This document shows positions 1 to 8,400 of a stretch of 64,000 bases of DNA, piece after piece (the first letter of the stretch is position 1; each line of letters opens with the position of its first letter). Source of the stretch: Neorhizobium lilium (GTDB lineage Bacteria; Pseudomonadota; Alphaproteobacteria; Rhizobiales; Rhizobiaceae). The stretch covers positions 868,001 to 932,000 of the forward strand of contig NZ_SBIP01000001.1 in NCBI RefSeq assembly GCF_004053875.1, read 5' to 3'. The translations under genes were made by a program, and so were the position numbers. The notes under the pieces are model-generated. The model saw only the letters and a program-made list of their open reading frames with translations, made no database searches and was not told where the DNA came from.

Positions 1-178
1 GCTGGCCGCGATGGAGATCGCGGATCCCGTCGCTGTCGATGAGGGCAAGGCCGAAGCTTTCGGAGATGCGCAGTGCCTGGGTTGCGTCGGGGCAGGCGTG
101 CCTGACCATTTCGAGTGTGGTGGCGCGCTGGGAATTGGCGGGACGGTTTTTCTGGGTGGAGCGGTTGAGCGGTGCCAT
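1..178 (-). CDS. Hypothetical protein, N-terminal part only
   Basis: This gene runs off the left edge, so only about 59 N-terminal residues are visible. They begin MAPLNRSTQKNRPANSQR and contain a stretch reading VRHACPDATQALRISESFG. The start is chosen because AAAGGA lies just upstream of the ATG on the minus strand. The basic, polar N-terminus followed by a probable helix gives no recognisable family. It has the same orientation as the plasmid-maintenance genes to its right and is probably part of that backbone. The function is unknown. Confidence 0.5.
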   Translation of the reverse strand, partial: MAPLNRSTQKNRPANSQRATTLEMVRHACPDATQALRISESFGLALIDSDGIRDLHRGQ

Positions 179-635
179 GATCGGATCCTTTTGAGCGATG
201 TTTCAGCGAAGCCCGGGGTGCCGGTTGTCGACCGGCTCAGCCCCTCGGGTGCGGGCAAAAAGACATGGGCACCAGCGGCCCGGCCCAAGGTCAGGGCATT
301 GCTAAGAGGAGCGGGGAAGGTTTGCGGATGGTGCTGCCCGCCTTTAAGCGGGCTGCGACAGACGCGGGCCTGCCCTGCGACGAGGCGATGATCCTGCCGC
401 AACGCGGCGTGGCACACGGCCTTTGACCGGGACGCGCCCATGTCAGACCGCAGCAAAACCGAGGTGCTGTGCCGGCCGACGATCTGGTCCACGACAGCAT
501 GATGCAATCGCCATCGCCGATCCGTTCTTGGCAACGCCGCGTCAGGCAGGGAGGGAACCGACAAATCTCGATTCCACCACACTCCAGTGTAAGCCGGTTG
601 CCCCGTGCCATGGCTTCCGCGCTTCGATCAATGCT
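179..635. other. Intergenic stretch, no supported gene
   Basis: Several open frames cross this stretch on both strands. They are rich in Arg, Pro and Cys, lack convincing ribosome sites and look like high-GC shadow frames. A short plus-strand frame from 268 (MGTSGPAQGQ, ending near 424) has protein-like composition but no family that I recognise. It could be a gene remnant. No RNA gene or repeat was seen. Confidence 0.4.
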
Positions 636-872
636 TTACCGCACCCTCGCCTTGACCGGGCTTCCGGCTCTCACTTGGCCGTTGATATGCCGAGTGTGAC
701 CGGTAGGCGGGCCATGTCGTGCTTTGCATCGCCACGGCGCCTTCGTTTGTCGTGTCCGCTCAGCCCGCCGGGAGCGACAATCCTGCTGCCGTGCCCAGAT
801 GCCTTGATAGAACGCGATGACATCGATCACATGATCTCGAGGAGCGCCGCTGCCAGTGAACGCGACAGTCAT
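636..872 (-). CDS. Small hypothetical protein, 78 aa
   Basis: The ATG of this frame overlaps the stop of the upstream DUF7007 gene as ATGA, the usual sign of translational coupling. The first 25 residues (MTVAFTGSGAPRDHVIDVIAF) look like a folded protein. The remainder is very rich in Arg, Gln and Ala and could be out of frame, so the C-terminus may be wrong. No family is recognised. Either it is a real small gene of the plasmid backbone or only its N-terminal third is authentic. Confidence 0.4.
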   Translation of the reverse strand: MTVAFTGSGAPRDHVIDVIAFYQGIWARQQDCRSRRAERTRQTKAPWRCKARHGPPTGHTRHINGQVRAGSPVKARVR

Positions 873-1520
873 TGCCTTGCCGCCCAGGTTACGAAGCTGG
901 ACGGACCATCATATGGCTGGTGATTGAGTGGATCGATGACGAAGCCATGCCGGCCGATCACGTAGTCGGAGCCTGGAACCAGAAATCGCCGTTCACCGGT
1001 CTCGCCGCGGATCCCACCCAGCGTCGCGATGCATTCGACGAAACCGGGCCTGTGATTGGAATTGAGGGCTGCGATGACCACCCAGTCGTTGCGATGTCGC
1101 GTTTCGAATTCCTGTCGGTCCCGAATATGCGACTGACCGTCCTTCAGTGTGACGCTCATCACGCGCTCGTAGGCATCAGGATAAGTGTCGCGAAGTGTGC
1201 GATCAGCCTGACGCCGCTCATAGGCGGTGAACAGCTGCGGAAAGGGCATGGGCGACCTTCGCCCATTCACAATCCTCCTCGTAGAATCCGTCGTCATTAC
1301 GATAGAGGGCATGGACGATGGCATTGGCATTCTCGACGAGATGGAAACCACCATGGCTGGCGGTCGAATGCAGAACGATACCGTTGGCGAATTGCCGCGA
1401 GATCTGCGCCATGCCCCATGGCGTCGATGCTCCGGCCCGTATCGTCGGCCGGTCCAATGTCCGTAGTTCAGTCTCATGGGCCGCTTTTTCCGCGGCCATG
1501 TCATCATGGATCTCTGCCAT
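869..1520 (-). pseudogene. DUF7007-domain protein, frameshifted
   Basis: The first frame starts at 1520 (GGAG six bases upstream) and carries the DUF7007 signature: TPWGMAQ, then a GIV..STASHGGFHL segment and FYEEDCEWAKVAHA. It would stop at 1218. The expected continuation, FPQLFTAYERRQADRTLR and on to a C-terminus with VIAALNSNHRPGFV and LVPGSDYVIGRHGF, is in the next frame and ends at 869. Dropping one G from the GGG at 1244-1246 joins the frames smoothly through AHAFPQLF. The family occurs on rhizobial plasmids and its function is unknown. Either the gene is broken or the base is a sequencing error. Confidence 0.75.
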
Positions 1521-1600
1521 GACAAACTCCTTCTGATTGCTGGAAACGAAAACGCCGCCGGCATCAGCCAGCGGCGTCGGTTCAAATCCTGTTCCTGATG

Positions 1601-3316
1601 CTATTCGGCGGCCTCGCGAAAACCCTCGTCCGCCTCTTCCTCGGCGGCGGAATGGTCCACGAGGTCACCAGCGGAAAGCTGATCTTCGAGCGTATCGGGA
1701 ACGTCGTCGGCATCCGCCAGTCCGGTGTCGACGCTGGTGTAGCGTCCGGCCCACGATCGCACCTCCTCAGCGGATGGCGCGAGCAACGCTGCCGGATGCA
1801 CCAGCCGTCCGTCGGCAAAATGCTCGACCAGAGCCGCGCGGGTATCCTTGACCTTGATCCGGCCGGGCACGCCTGCCGTTTCCGCGGTCGCCTCCAGGGC
1901 GGTACGTGACAAGCATGAGAGGAAGTCCTCTGTGCCCATATTGGGCAAGAATTGATCAGCCGCGATGGCGTCGCCGGCAATGCGGGCAATCAGGCCGCTA
2001 TCGGAACGATTGCGCCGAAGAGAAAGGACTTCGATCAGCACCGAGCGCGCAGCCTGCACCAGTGTCTCGCGATCGAAGGACAGCTTGCCGTCCTCGCTGA
2101 TCAGCCGGGCGGCGTGCGGCCCGCATTTCGCATGACCATAGGGATTGTCCGATGCGCCGCTGGCAATGCTGACATTCGTGCCGGTGAAGGCGAGAATGAG
2201 CAAAGCCATCAGCGTGTCGTCTTCGATCGGCGCGCGGGCAAGCGCCTCGTGGAGAGCGTCGGTGCGCAGGTCGCCGATCATGTCGAGACCCTTCTGGGTC
2301 ACATCGGGCCGTACTTTCGGAGCTTCGACCTCCTCGACGACCGTTTCGACACCATCGGAATCCTTGACCAGTGTGGGCTTTTTGACTTCGGGCATGCGAT
2401 AGGCAACCGACTGCACCGAGCCATCGCGCGCGTTGATGTACCAGCCGGTCAGGTCGCCCTTGCCGGGCTTGCCGTAGACCTGTTGCGCTTGGGCAGGCAG
2501 CTTGGGCTGGCCGTATTCATTGGCCTCGATGATCGAGCCGCGCTTTGGCAGATTGTTGGCAAGCCACTCCTGCTGCGCTCCGAGAAACGCCTCGACGTCG
2601 GTGGTGTAGCGGCTGTCCTCGTCAGCGGGTGCAAACAGGTCCTCGACCCAGGTAATGCCGTAGGCCTGGGCCAGATCGTCACCGAAGCTTGCATGCTTGG
2701 CGAGCAACCTGGTCGTGGTCAGCGCGCGGGCAACCTCCCACCACGAGACCTGCGGGTCCTGCTTCTTCGGCTTGTACTTCTTCCAGACCTCGGCCTGCTC
2801 GTCCTGGCCGGCGGCGGCGATCGTGCGCAGTTGCTGTTCGTTCGGCATATCGCCGCGCGCCATCTGGTCGAGCATGGCGGGCAGGATGTTGGCAAGCAGC
2901 CGCAGCTTGCGGATTTGCCGGCTGGGAAGCGCCAGCGCCATGGCGATCGACTCTTCGGTCCATCCGAGAGCCACCAGCCGTTCGATCGCGCGCCATTGGT
3001 CGACGGGGTTCAGCGGTTCGCGGGCGATGTTCTCCGCAAAGGACTGCATGGCGCCGAGATCGTCGGAGGGATCGGCAAGCAGAAGCGGGATTTCCGAGAG
3101 ATCCGCTGCGATGGCCTGTGCGGCACGGCGGTGACCGAAAACGATGATGTAGCTGTTGCCACCTTCCGGATCGAGCTTGACGATCGGTGGCTGGACGACG
3201 CCGATGGCCCTGATCGATGCGCACAACAGCGCGTCGGACTGTGGTGAGGATTTCGACTGGCGGGACCGGTCAGGATTGTCCTTCAGGCTGCGCGGATCGG
3301 CTGTAATCAACTGCAT
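1601..3316 (-). CDS. ParB/Srx N-terminal domain protein, plasmid type, 571 aa
   Basis: The N-terminal ParB/sulfiredoxin-like domain shows GHRRAAQA at about residues 61-68 and ENIAREPLNP at 95-104. A helical DNA-binding region follows (LGWTEESIAMALALPSRQIRKLRLL). The long C-terminal part, about 400 residues, is specific to this plasmid family and ends in an acidic tail. At 571 residues it is about twice the length of a classical ParB and no parA lies beside it. It is therefore more likely an accessory nuclease or DNA-binding protein than the main partition protein. The start at 3316 has AGAGG upstream. It belongs to the minus-strand backbone genes. Confidence 0.85.
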   Translation of the reverse strand: MQLITADPRSLKDNPDRSRQSKSSPQSDALLCASIRAIGVVQPPIVKLDPEGGNSYIIVFGHRRAAQAIAADLSEIPLLLADPSDDLGAMQSFAENIAREPLNPVDQWRAIERLVALGWTEESIAMALALPSRQIRKLRLLANILPAMLDQMARGDMPNEQQLRTIAAAGQDEQAEVWKKYKPKKQDPQVSWWEVARALTTTRLLAKHASFGDDLAQAYGITWVEDLFAPADEDSRYTTDVEAFLGAQQEWLANNLPKRGSIIEANEYGQPKLPAQAQQVYGKPGKGDLTGWYINARDGSVQSVAYRMPEVKKPTLVKDSDGVETVVEEVEAPKVRPDVTQKGLDMIGDLRTDALHEALARAPIEDDTLMALLILAFTGTNVSIASGASDNPYGHAKCGPHAARLISEDGKLSFDRETLVQAARSVLIEVLSLRRNRSDSGLIARIAGDAIAADQFLPNMGTEDFLSCLSRTALEATAETAGVPGRIKVKDTRAALVEHFADGRLVHPAALLAPSAEEVRSWAGRYTSVDTGLADADDVPDTLEDQLSAGDLVDHSAAEEEADEGFREAAE

Positions 3317-3321
3317 GGGAA

Positions 3322-3597
3322 TTACCTCTTGAGCTTCGGGCGGACGGACTGTCCTGGCCTCCTCATCTTCATTTCGAAGACACCTCCCGAACCGCAGGAC
3401 GGGCCGGCGGCTGCAATTGCGCCGGAGCAGACCTGGCTTGCGGAGGAGCGAGGCACACCTGCCTTGCGAGGCAAGCTGGCCCGGTCTCGGCGACCGGCGC
3501 GATTGAGGGAACCGGCAGCCGTTAGACCGTCCTTGCGAAGAAGTTCTGATATAAGATCCTCATCACTCAATCCTCCAAACCTCTGTTTTAATTTCAT
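3322..3597 (-). CDS. Possible small protein upstream of the ParB-like gene, 91 aa
   Basis: This frame lies five bases upstream of the ParB-like gene in the same orientation. Its N-terminus (MKLKQRFGGLSDEDLISELL) looks like a plausible helical protein, but the rest is Arg, Gly and Ser rich. There is no clear ribosome site before the ATG. It may be a short leader gene or chance coding in the parB leader. Confidence 0.3.
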   Translation of the reverse strand: MKLKQRFGGLSDEDLISELLRKDGLTAAGSLNRAGRRDRASLPRKAGVPRSSASQVCSGAIAAAGPSCGSGGVFEMKMRRPGQSVRPKLKR

Positions 3598-3602
3598 TTT
3601 TT

Positions 3603-3637
3603 AAGTTTGAAACTTGTTGTTTGTGTCGGTTCCGACA
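3603..3637. promoter_or_regulatory. Two adjacent perfect palindromes, probable operator region
   Basis: AAGTTTGAAACTT at 3603-3615 is a perfect inverted repeat around one central base. TGTCGGTTCCGACA at 3624-3637 is a perfect 6+6 inverted repeat with a two-base centre. Both lie in the AT-rich gap between the minus-strand parB-like cluster and the plus-strand AlbA_2 gene. They are well placed to bind a regulator of either transcript. The binding protein is not known. Confidence 0.5.
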
Positions 3638-3840
3638 AAAAGGGGATATAAAAATCCACTGTGAGACCCGATTTGGGTATTCAATCCAGACTGCCCTTCA
3701 GACAAAACCTCGATAAAAAACTTGGCAATTTGCGCCGGTCAGATGCCGCTGTTTTTGTTCAACATTCCCCAAACCAAAATCATTGGCCCAAGGACGAAAC
3801 GCATCGAATCTGATATAAGGGGGATAAAAGGAGATCATGA

Positions 3841-5295
3841 ATGCCGATCCACAATCCCTGCGCCCTGCTCGACCGTTTGTTGCAGGAACCGAACGAAAGC
3901 ACATGGCTCGAATTCAAGGTCAACAACAAGGATCCACGTGAGATCGGGGAATACGTCTCAGCGCTTGCAAATGCCGCAATGCTAGCGGGGCGTGACCGCG
4001 CATTTATGGTCTTCGGCGTTCGGGACAAAACGAGGGAGCGGGTCGGTACCGACCTGCGTCTGCAGCAACTCAAGCATGGCAACGAAGACTTTACCAATTG
4101 GCTGAGCCGAATGATTGAACCGAGGATCATGCTCGATGTCGTGGATGTCGAATGCGACGGGCTGACTTATTCCCTCATAGCCATCGAGCCGTCCTATGAG
4201 CGGCCGGTCAAATTCAGCGGTGCGGAATTCATCCGCATTGGAGAAAACAAAAAGAAACTCTCCGATTTTCCCGAACACGAGAGATCTCTCTGGATTGCAA
4301 CTGGTCGTCGGCGCTTCGAGAGTGCAGTCGCTGTTTCGAACGCCACCGCCGATGACATATTCGCCCAACTCGATCCCGAACCCCTCTTCGAGTTGACAGG
4401 CGATCCCCGCCCGAAAAATCCGGACGAAATTATTCGAAAAATGATCGAGTATGGATTCCTGCTGGATAACCTGGAAGGGCGCTACGACATCACCAATCTC
4501 GGCGCGATCATGCTTGCGCGCGATGTCACGCTGTTTCCGTCTATTGCCGGGAAGGCAGTACGCATTATCAAATATATCGGACGCGACAAATCCAAATCGG
4601 ATTTCGAGCAGGAAGGTAAGAAAGGCTATGCAGTTGGCTTCACTGGGATGATGAGATTCCTAATGGAACGCCTGCCCAAGGAAGAACGATACATCAATGG
4701 CGTCCGGCGCATGGTGCCGCACTTCCCGGAAACAGCAATCCGCGAGGTGATTGCCAATGCCATGATTCACCAGGACTTCATAGTCGGCGGCGTCGGCCCG
4801 GTTGTCGAGATCTACGAAAACCGTATCGAGGTAACCAATCCTGGGAACTCACTGATAGCCACCGACCGAATTCTTGACGAGAGACGCTCGCGCAATGAAA
4901 AACTCGCATCGACAATGCGCGCATTCGGTCTTTGTGAGGAGCGTGGCGGCGGTCTGGACAAAACGCTGATCGAAATAGAAGCTGGTCACCTGCCTGCGCC
5001 GGATTTCATTTCCTCTGAAAACTCGATGCGGGTGGTTTTGTTCGCTCCTCGTGCATTTGCCCAGATGTCAAAGGCAGAGAAGATGCGGGCCTGCTTTTTC
5101 CACTGCGTTCTTCGATGGTTGACCCACGACTATATGAGCAACGCAACCCTGCGAGAACGCTTCTCGCTGGCCCCAGAGGACTATCAGGCCGTCTCTGCCA
5201 TAATTGCCGAGTCGATCAAGCTTGGGCGGATTGCACCGGCCGATCCCGACCAAGGAAAGAGAAATGCGCGATACGTGCCCTACTGGGCAGTTTAA
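3841..5295 (+). CDS. ATP-binding protein with AlbA_2 (Schlafen-like) domain, 484 aa
   Basis: The N-terminus has the AlbA_2 pattern: ESTWLEFK at residues 19-26, then an Ala/Asn-rich helix and a strand reading AFMVFGV. The C-terminal half has the GHKL-type ATPase signature REVIANAMIHQDF at 301-313 and VTNPGNSL at about 331-338. This two-domain layout is typical of proteins often labelled RecG-like helicase or divergent AAA-4 regulators, which are usually transcriptional regulators or defence-associated proteins. The start has AAAAGGAG eight bases upstream. It stands alone on the plus strand, and the hairpin after its stop is shared with the convergent helicase gene. Confidence 0.8.
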   Translation: MPIHNPCALLDRLLQEPNESTWLEFKVNNKDPREIGEYVSALANAAMLAGRDRAFMVFGVRDKTRERVGTDLRLQQLKHGNEDFTNWLSRMIEPRIMLDVVDVECDGLTYSLIAIEPSYERPVKFSGAEFIRIGENKKKLSDFPEHERSLWIATGRRRFESAVAVSNATADDIFAQLDPEPLFELTGDPRPKNPDEIIRKMIEYGFLLDNLEGRYDITNLGAIMLARDVTLFPSIAGKAVRIIKYIGRDKSKSDFEQEGKKGYAVGFTGMMRFLMERLPKEERYINGVRRMVPHFPETAIREVIANAMIHQDFIVGGVGPVVEIYENRIEVTNPGNSLIATDRILDERRSRNEKLASTMRAFGLCEERGGGLDKTLIEIEAGHLPAPDFISSENSMRVVLFAPRAFAQMSKAEKMRACFFHCVLRWLTHDYMSNATLRERFSLAPEDYQAVSAIIAESIKLGRIAPADPDQGKRNARYVPYWAV

Positions 5296-5300
5296 AAACG

Positions 5301-5334
5301 AAAGGGCGCTCGACCCTTTCGGGGAGCGCCCTTT
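5301..5334 (-). terminator. Rho-independent terminator between convergent genes
   Basis: An 11-base stem (AAAGGGCGCTC at 5301-5311 pairing with GAGCGCCCTTT at 5324-5334) encloses a 12-base loop. Read on the minus strand the stem is followed by CGTTTTTAA, as in an intrinsic terminator for the helicase transcript. On the plus strand it lies six bases after the AlbA_2 stop but lacks a T-run. Confidence 0.75.
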
Positions 5335-5454
5335 CCGACCCGGACAGTTTCAAACGCGCGGCAATCACCACAGCAGGAAACCATCAAAACGGGTGATAGC
5401 CGATAAATGTGTATGGACCACACCCGTTTCAAGTGACCGCAAATATGCCGCCGT

Positions 5455-8400
5455 TCACGCGGCTTCCTGGCGATCCTCCTCTGGTTCATCGGCGGTTGCC
5501 GCCAAATCCCTTTCGATGTCGTCCAGTTGGCTTAACTTGAGCTCAAGCTCGGCTTCGAATGAGAAGCTTTCTCCCAGACGTGGCGTGTAGGAGATGAGGC
5601 GGCGTTTGGCGTCAACCAGACGAATGCGATGGTTCTCTCTTTCCTGTTCAAACCTACCGAGCGCATGCTCGAGCCGGGAGATGGCGCCGATCGGCGTCGT
5701 GGTTACAGCCAAGTCAACCTCGTATCCGCCACCTGTTCGTTGAAGCACCGTGTCGTAGCGATAGCCGTCCTTGCCGAACCGTTCGCCCTGATAGGCGAGA
5801 TCGAAGCCGCCGATGGTGGCAATGATCACCTCTTTCTCCTTCTGAAGCTGAACCAGCGTCAGAATCTCTTTCATCAGCGCGCGGCCAGCGAGTTTGCGCT
5901 CATCGAATTCCGCGTTTCCAATCTGCATCGTAAACGCATCGCCGGCGGTCGGTGCCAAACGCTCAATATCCTTGCCCACGTCCTCGATCCGGCGGCTGGA
6001 GAATTCGATATCCCGTTCGGCGTCGCGGATCTGCCGGCGGATCGCGTGCTGGTCATCGATATGGGCGGCACGCAACCGGTCGAGACGGGCAATCTCGGCC
6101 TCGAGCCCCGCCTTCTGCATCAGACGTTCGTCGCCTGACGCGATGGCCTTGGCCATGGCGAACTGGTTCGCCTGCCCCTCACCCATGTCCTCAAGCCGCC
6201 GAACGCTGGTATCACCCGATAGTGCCGCCGCAATGAAGCGGGCCTTGCGTTCGTTGTTCTGCCACATGGTGGCGTCGAGGCTGCCGAGCGTCGCATAGGC
6301 GAACACATCGACTTCGTCATGCTGATTGCCCTGGCGAATAATACGGCCCTCGCGCTGCTCGATCTGCGATGGCAACCACGGAACATCGAGATGATGGAGC
6401 GCCTTCAGCCGTGCCTGGACATTGACGCCGGTGCCCATGGTTTCCGACGAGCCGATCAGCACGCGAACTTTTCCGGCATTGAAGTCGTTGAACAGGCGCT
6501 GCTTGGCATCCGACTTCTTGTAATCCTGCATGAAAGCGATTTCGGAAGCCGGCACGCCAAGGCGGACGAGCTCATCGCGGATCCATCTGTATGCGGAAAA
6601 ACCGCGGGATGCCTCGACATTGATCGTGCCGAGATCGGAGAAGATCAACTGGCCGGCGCCCGGCCGGTCGAACGGCTTGCCGTCCTTGCGCCGATATTCC
6701 GACGCCCCGGTTTCCTGCCATATCCGATGGGTGTTAGTGACAAGTGCGTTCAGCTTGTTGGCCTCCTCGTTGCCCATCGCCTGATCGACGAGACGAAGAT
6801 CGATGGCAGCGTGACGGCCGTCGGTGATGACCGAGAGCAGGATGTCGTCGCCGGGCTTGGCCGGACCGTCACGCATCTCGATCGCCTTGATGCGGGCATC
6901 CAACTGCTTCTGGTAGGTCTTGAAAGCAACGGTTGGCTCCGCGGTGACGATCTGGCGCTTGCCGCCGGAGACGTCGGGAACCTTCACATACGTCCTGAGA
7001 TCGGCGGGCAGCACGACGTCGGCGAAGGATCGGAACATGGCGATCAGTTCCGGAACGTTGACGAACTGGCTGAAGCGCGTGACCGGCTTGTATTTGCCCG
7101 ACGGTTGCAGTTCGAGTTCGGTCGAGGTATCGCCGAAGGTCGAGGCCCAGGCATCGAACTCGTGCAGGCCGCGCTCGGAAAGCGCTGTCGGACCCATCAT
7201 CCGCTGTACGGAGAACATCTCGCCGAGCGTGTTGGTGATCGGGGTGCCCGAGGCCAGCACCAGCGCCCTGCCCGGGTTCTTCGTCTCGATGAAACGGGAT
7301 TTGACGAACAGGTCCCAGGCGCGCTGCGAACCGTTCGGATCAACTCCGCGCAGCGTCGACATGTTGGTGGCAAAGGACAGCTTTCGGAATTCCTGCGCCT
7401 CGTCGACGATGATCTGGTCGATACCGAGCTCGGAGATGGTCAGCAGATCGTCTTTACGGGTAGCCAGCGCTTCCAGCCGTTCCTTGTGGCCCTCCTTCAT
7501 GCGTTCGATGCGCTTGCGCGACAGCCGGTCCTGGCTGTCGACCTTGACCAGTAGCTCCTCGTAAAGCTCCAACTCATCCTGGATCATCTGGGCCTCGAAC
7601 GACGAGGGTACGGAGATGAAGCGGAACGCCGAGTGGGTGATGATGATGGCATCCCAGTTGGCCGTGGCTGCCCGCGACAGAAAACGGTGGCGCTTCTCCC
7701 TGACAAAGTTCGTTTCGTCGGCGACCAGGATTCGGGAACTCGGATAGAGAGCCAGAAACTCGCGGGCGGCCTGCGCCAGGCAATGGCCGGGCACGACCAG
7801 CATCGCCTTGTTGATTAGGCCCAGCCGCCGTTGTTCCATGATTGCAGCCGCCATCGTCAGCGTCTTGCCCGCGCCAACGGCGTGGGCCAAATAGGTGGTG
7901 CCCGCCGAGATAATCCGCCAGATGCCGCGTTTCTGATGGCCATACAAAGAAAAGGCGCCAGAGGCGCCGGGAAGCTGGAGATGATCGCCGTTGAACGATC
8001 GAGGCGCGATGTTGTTGAAGGTGTCGTTATAGACGCGCGCCAGCCGGTCGGTGCGATCCGGATCGGACCAGATCCACGACTGGAAGGCGGACTTGATCTT
8101 GGCGAGCTTCTCCTTGGCGGCCTCCGTCTCTACCGTGTTCAGCACCCGGCGCTCGGTCTCGCCGTCGCGGACGGTGTCGAAGATCTGCGGCACGGACGAG
8201 TTCAGGGCATCGGAGAGAAGCTGGCCGGCATGGCGGCGGTGCGTGCCCCATTCTGTGGTGCCTGATGCCGACCATTCCAGCTGCCGGGCATTCACCGTCC
8301 ATGTCGCCAGTTCGGGTAGGTGGTGAATGGAGATCTCGGCGTCCATCGTCTGTTTGACGAAGGCGACGACATCATCGGCCGGGATCCACGGCGCGCCAAG

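Noticed and set aside
291-611. Open frame of 106 codons on the minus strand, Cys and Arg rich
   Set aside because: No ribosome site or family likeness; it overlaps other frames of the same kind in a gene-poor stretch.
1952-3247. Long plus-strand frame (431 codons) opposite the ParB-like gene
   Set aside because: It is the antisense shadow of a high-GC gene; the minus strand carries clear ParB motifs.
6319-7554. 411-codon plus-strand frame opposite the helicase
   Set aside because: Antisense shadow; the helicase motifs are on the other strand.
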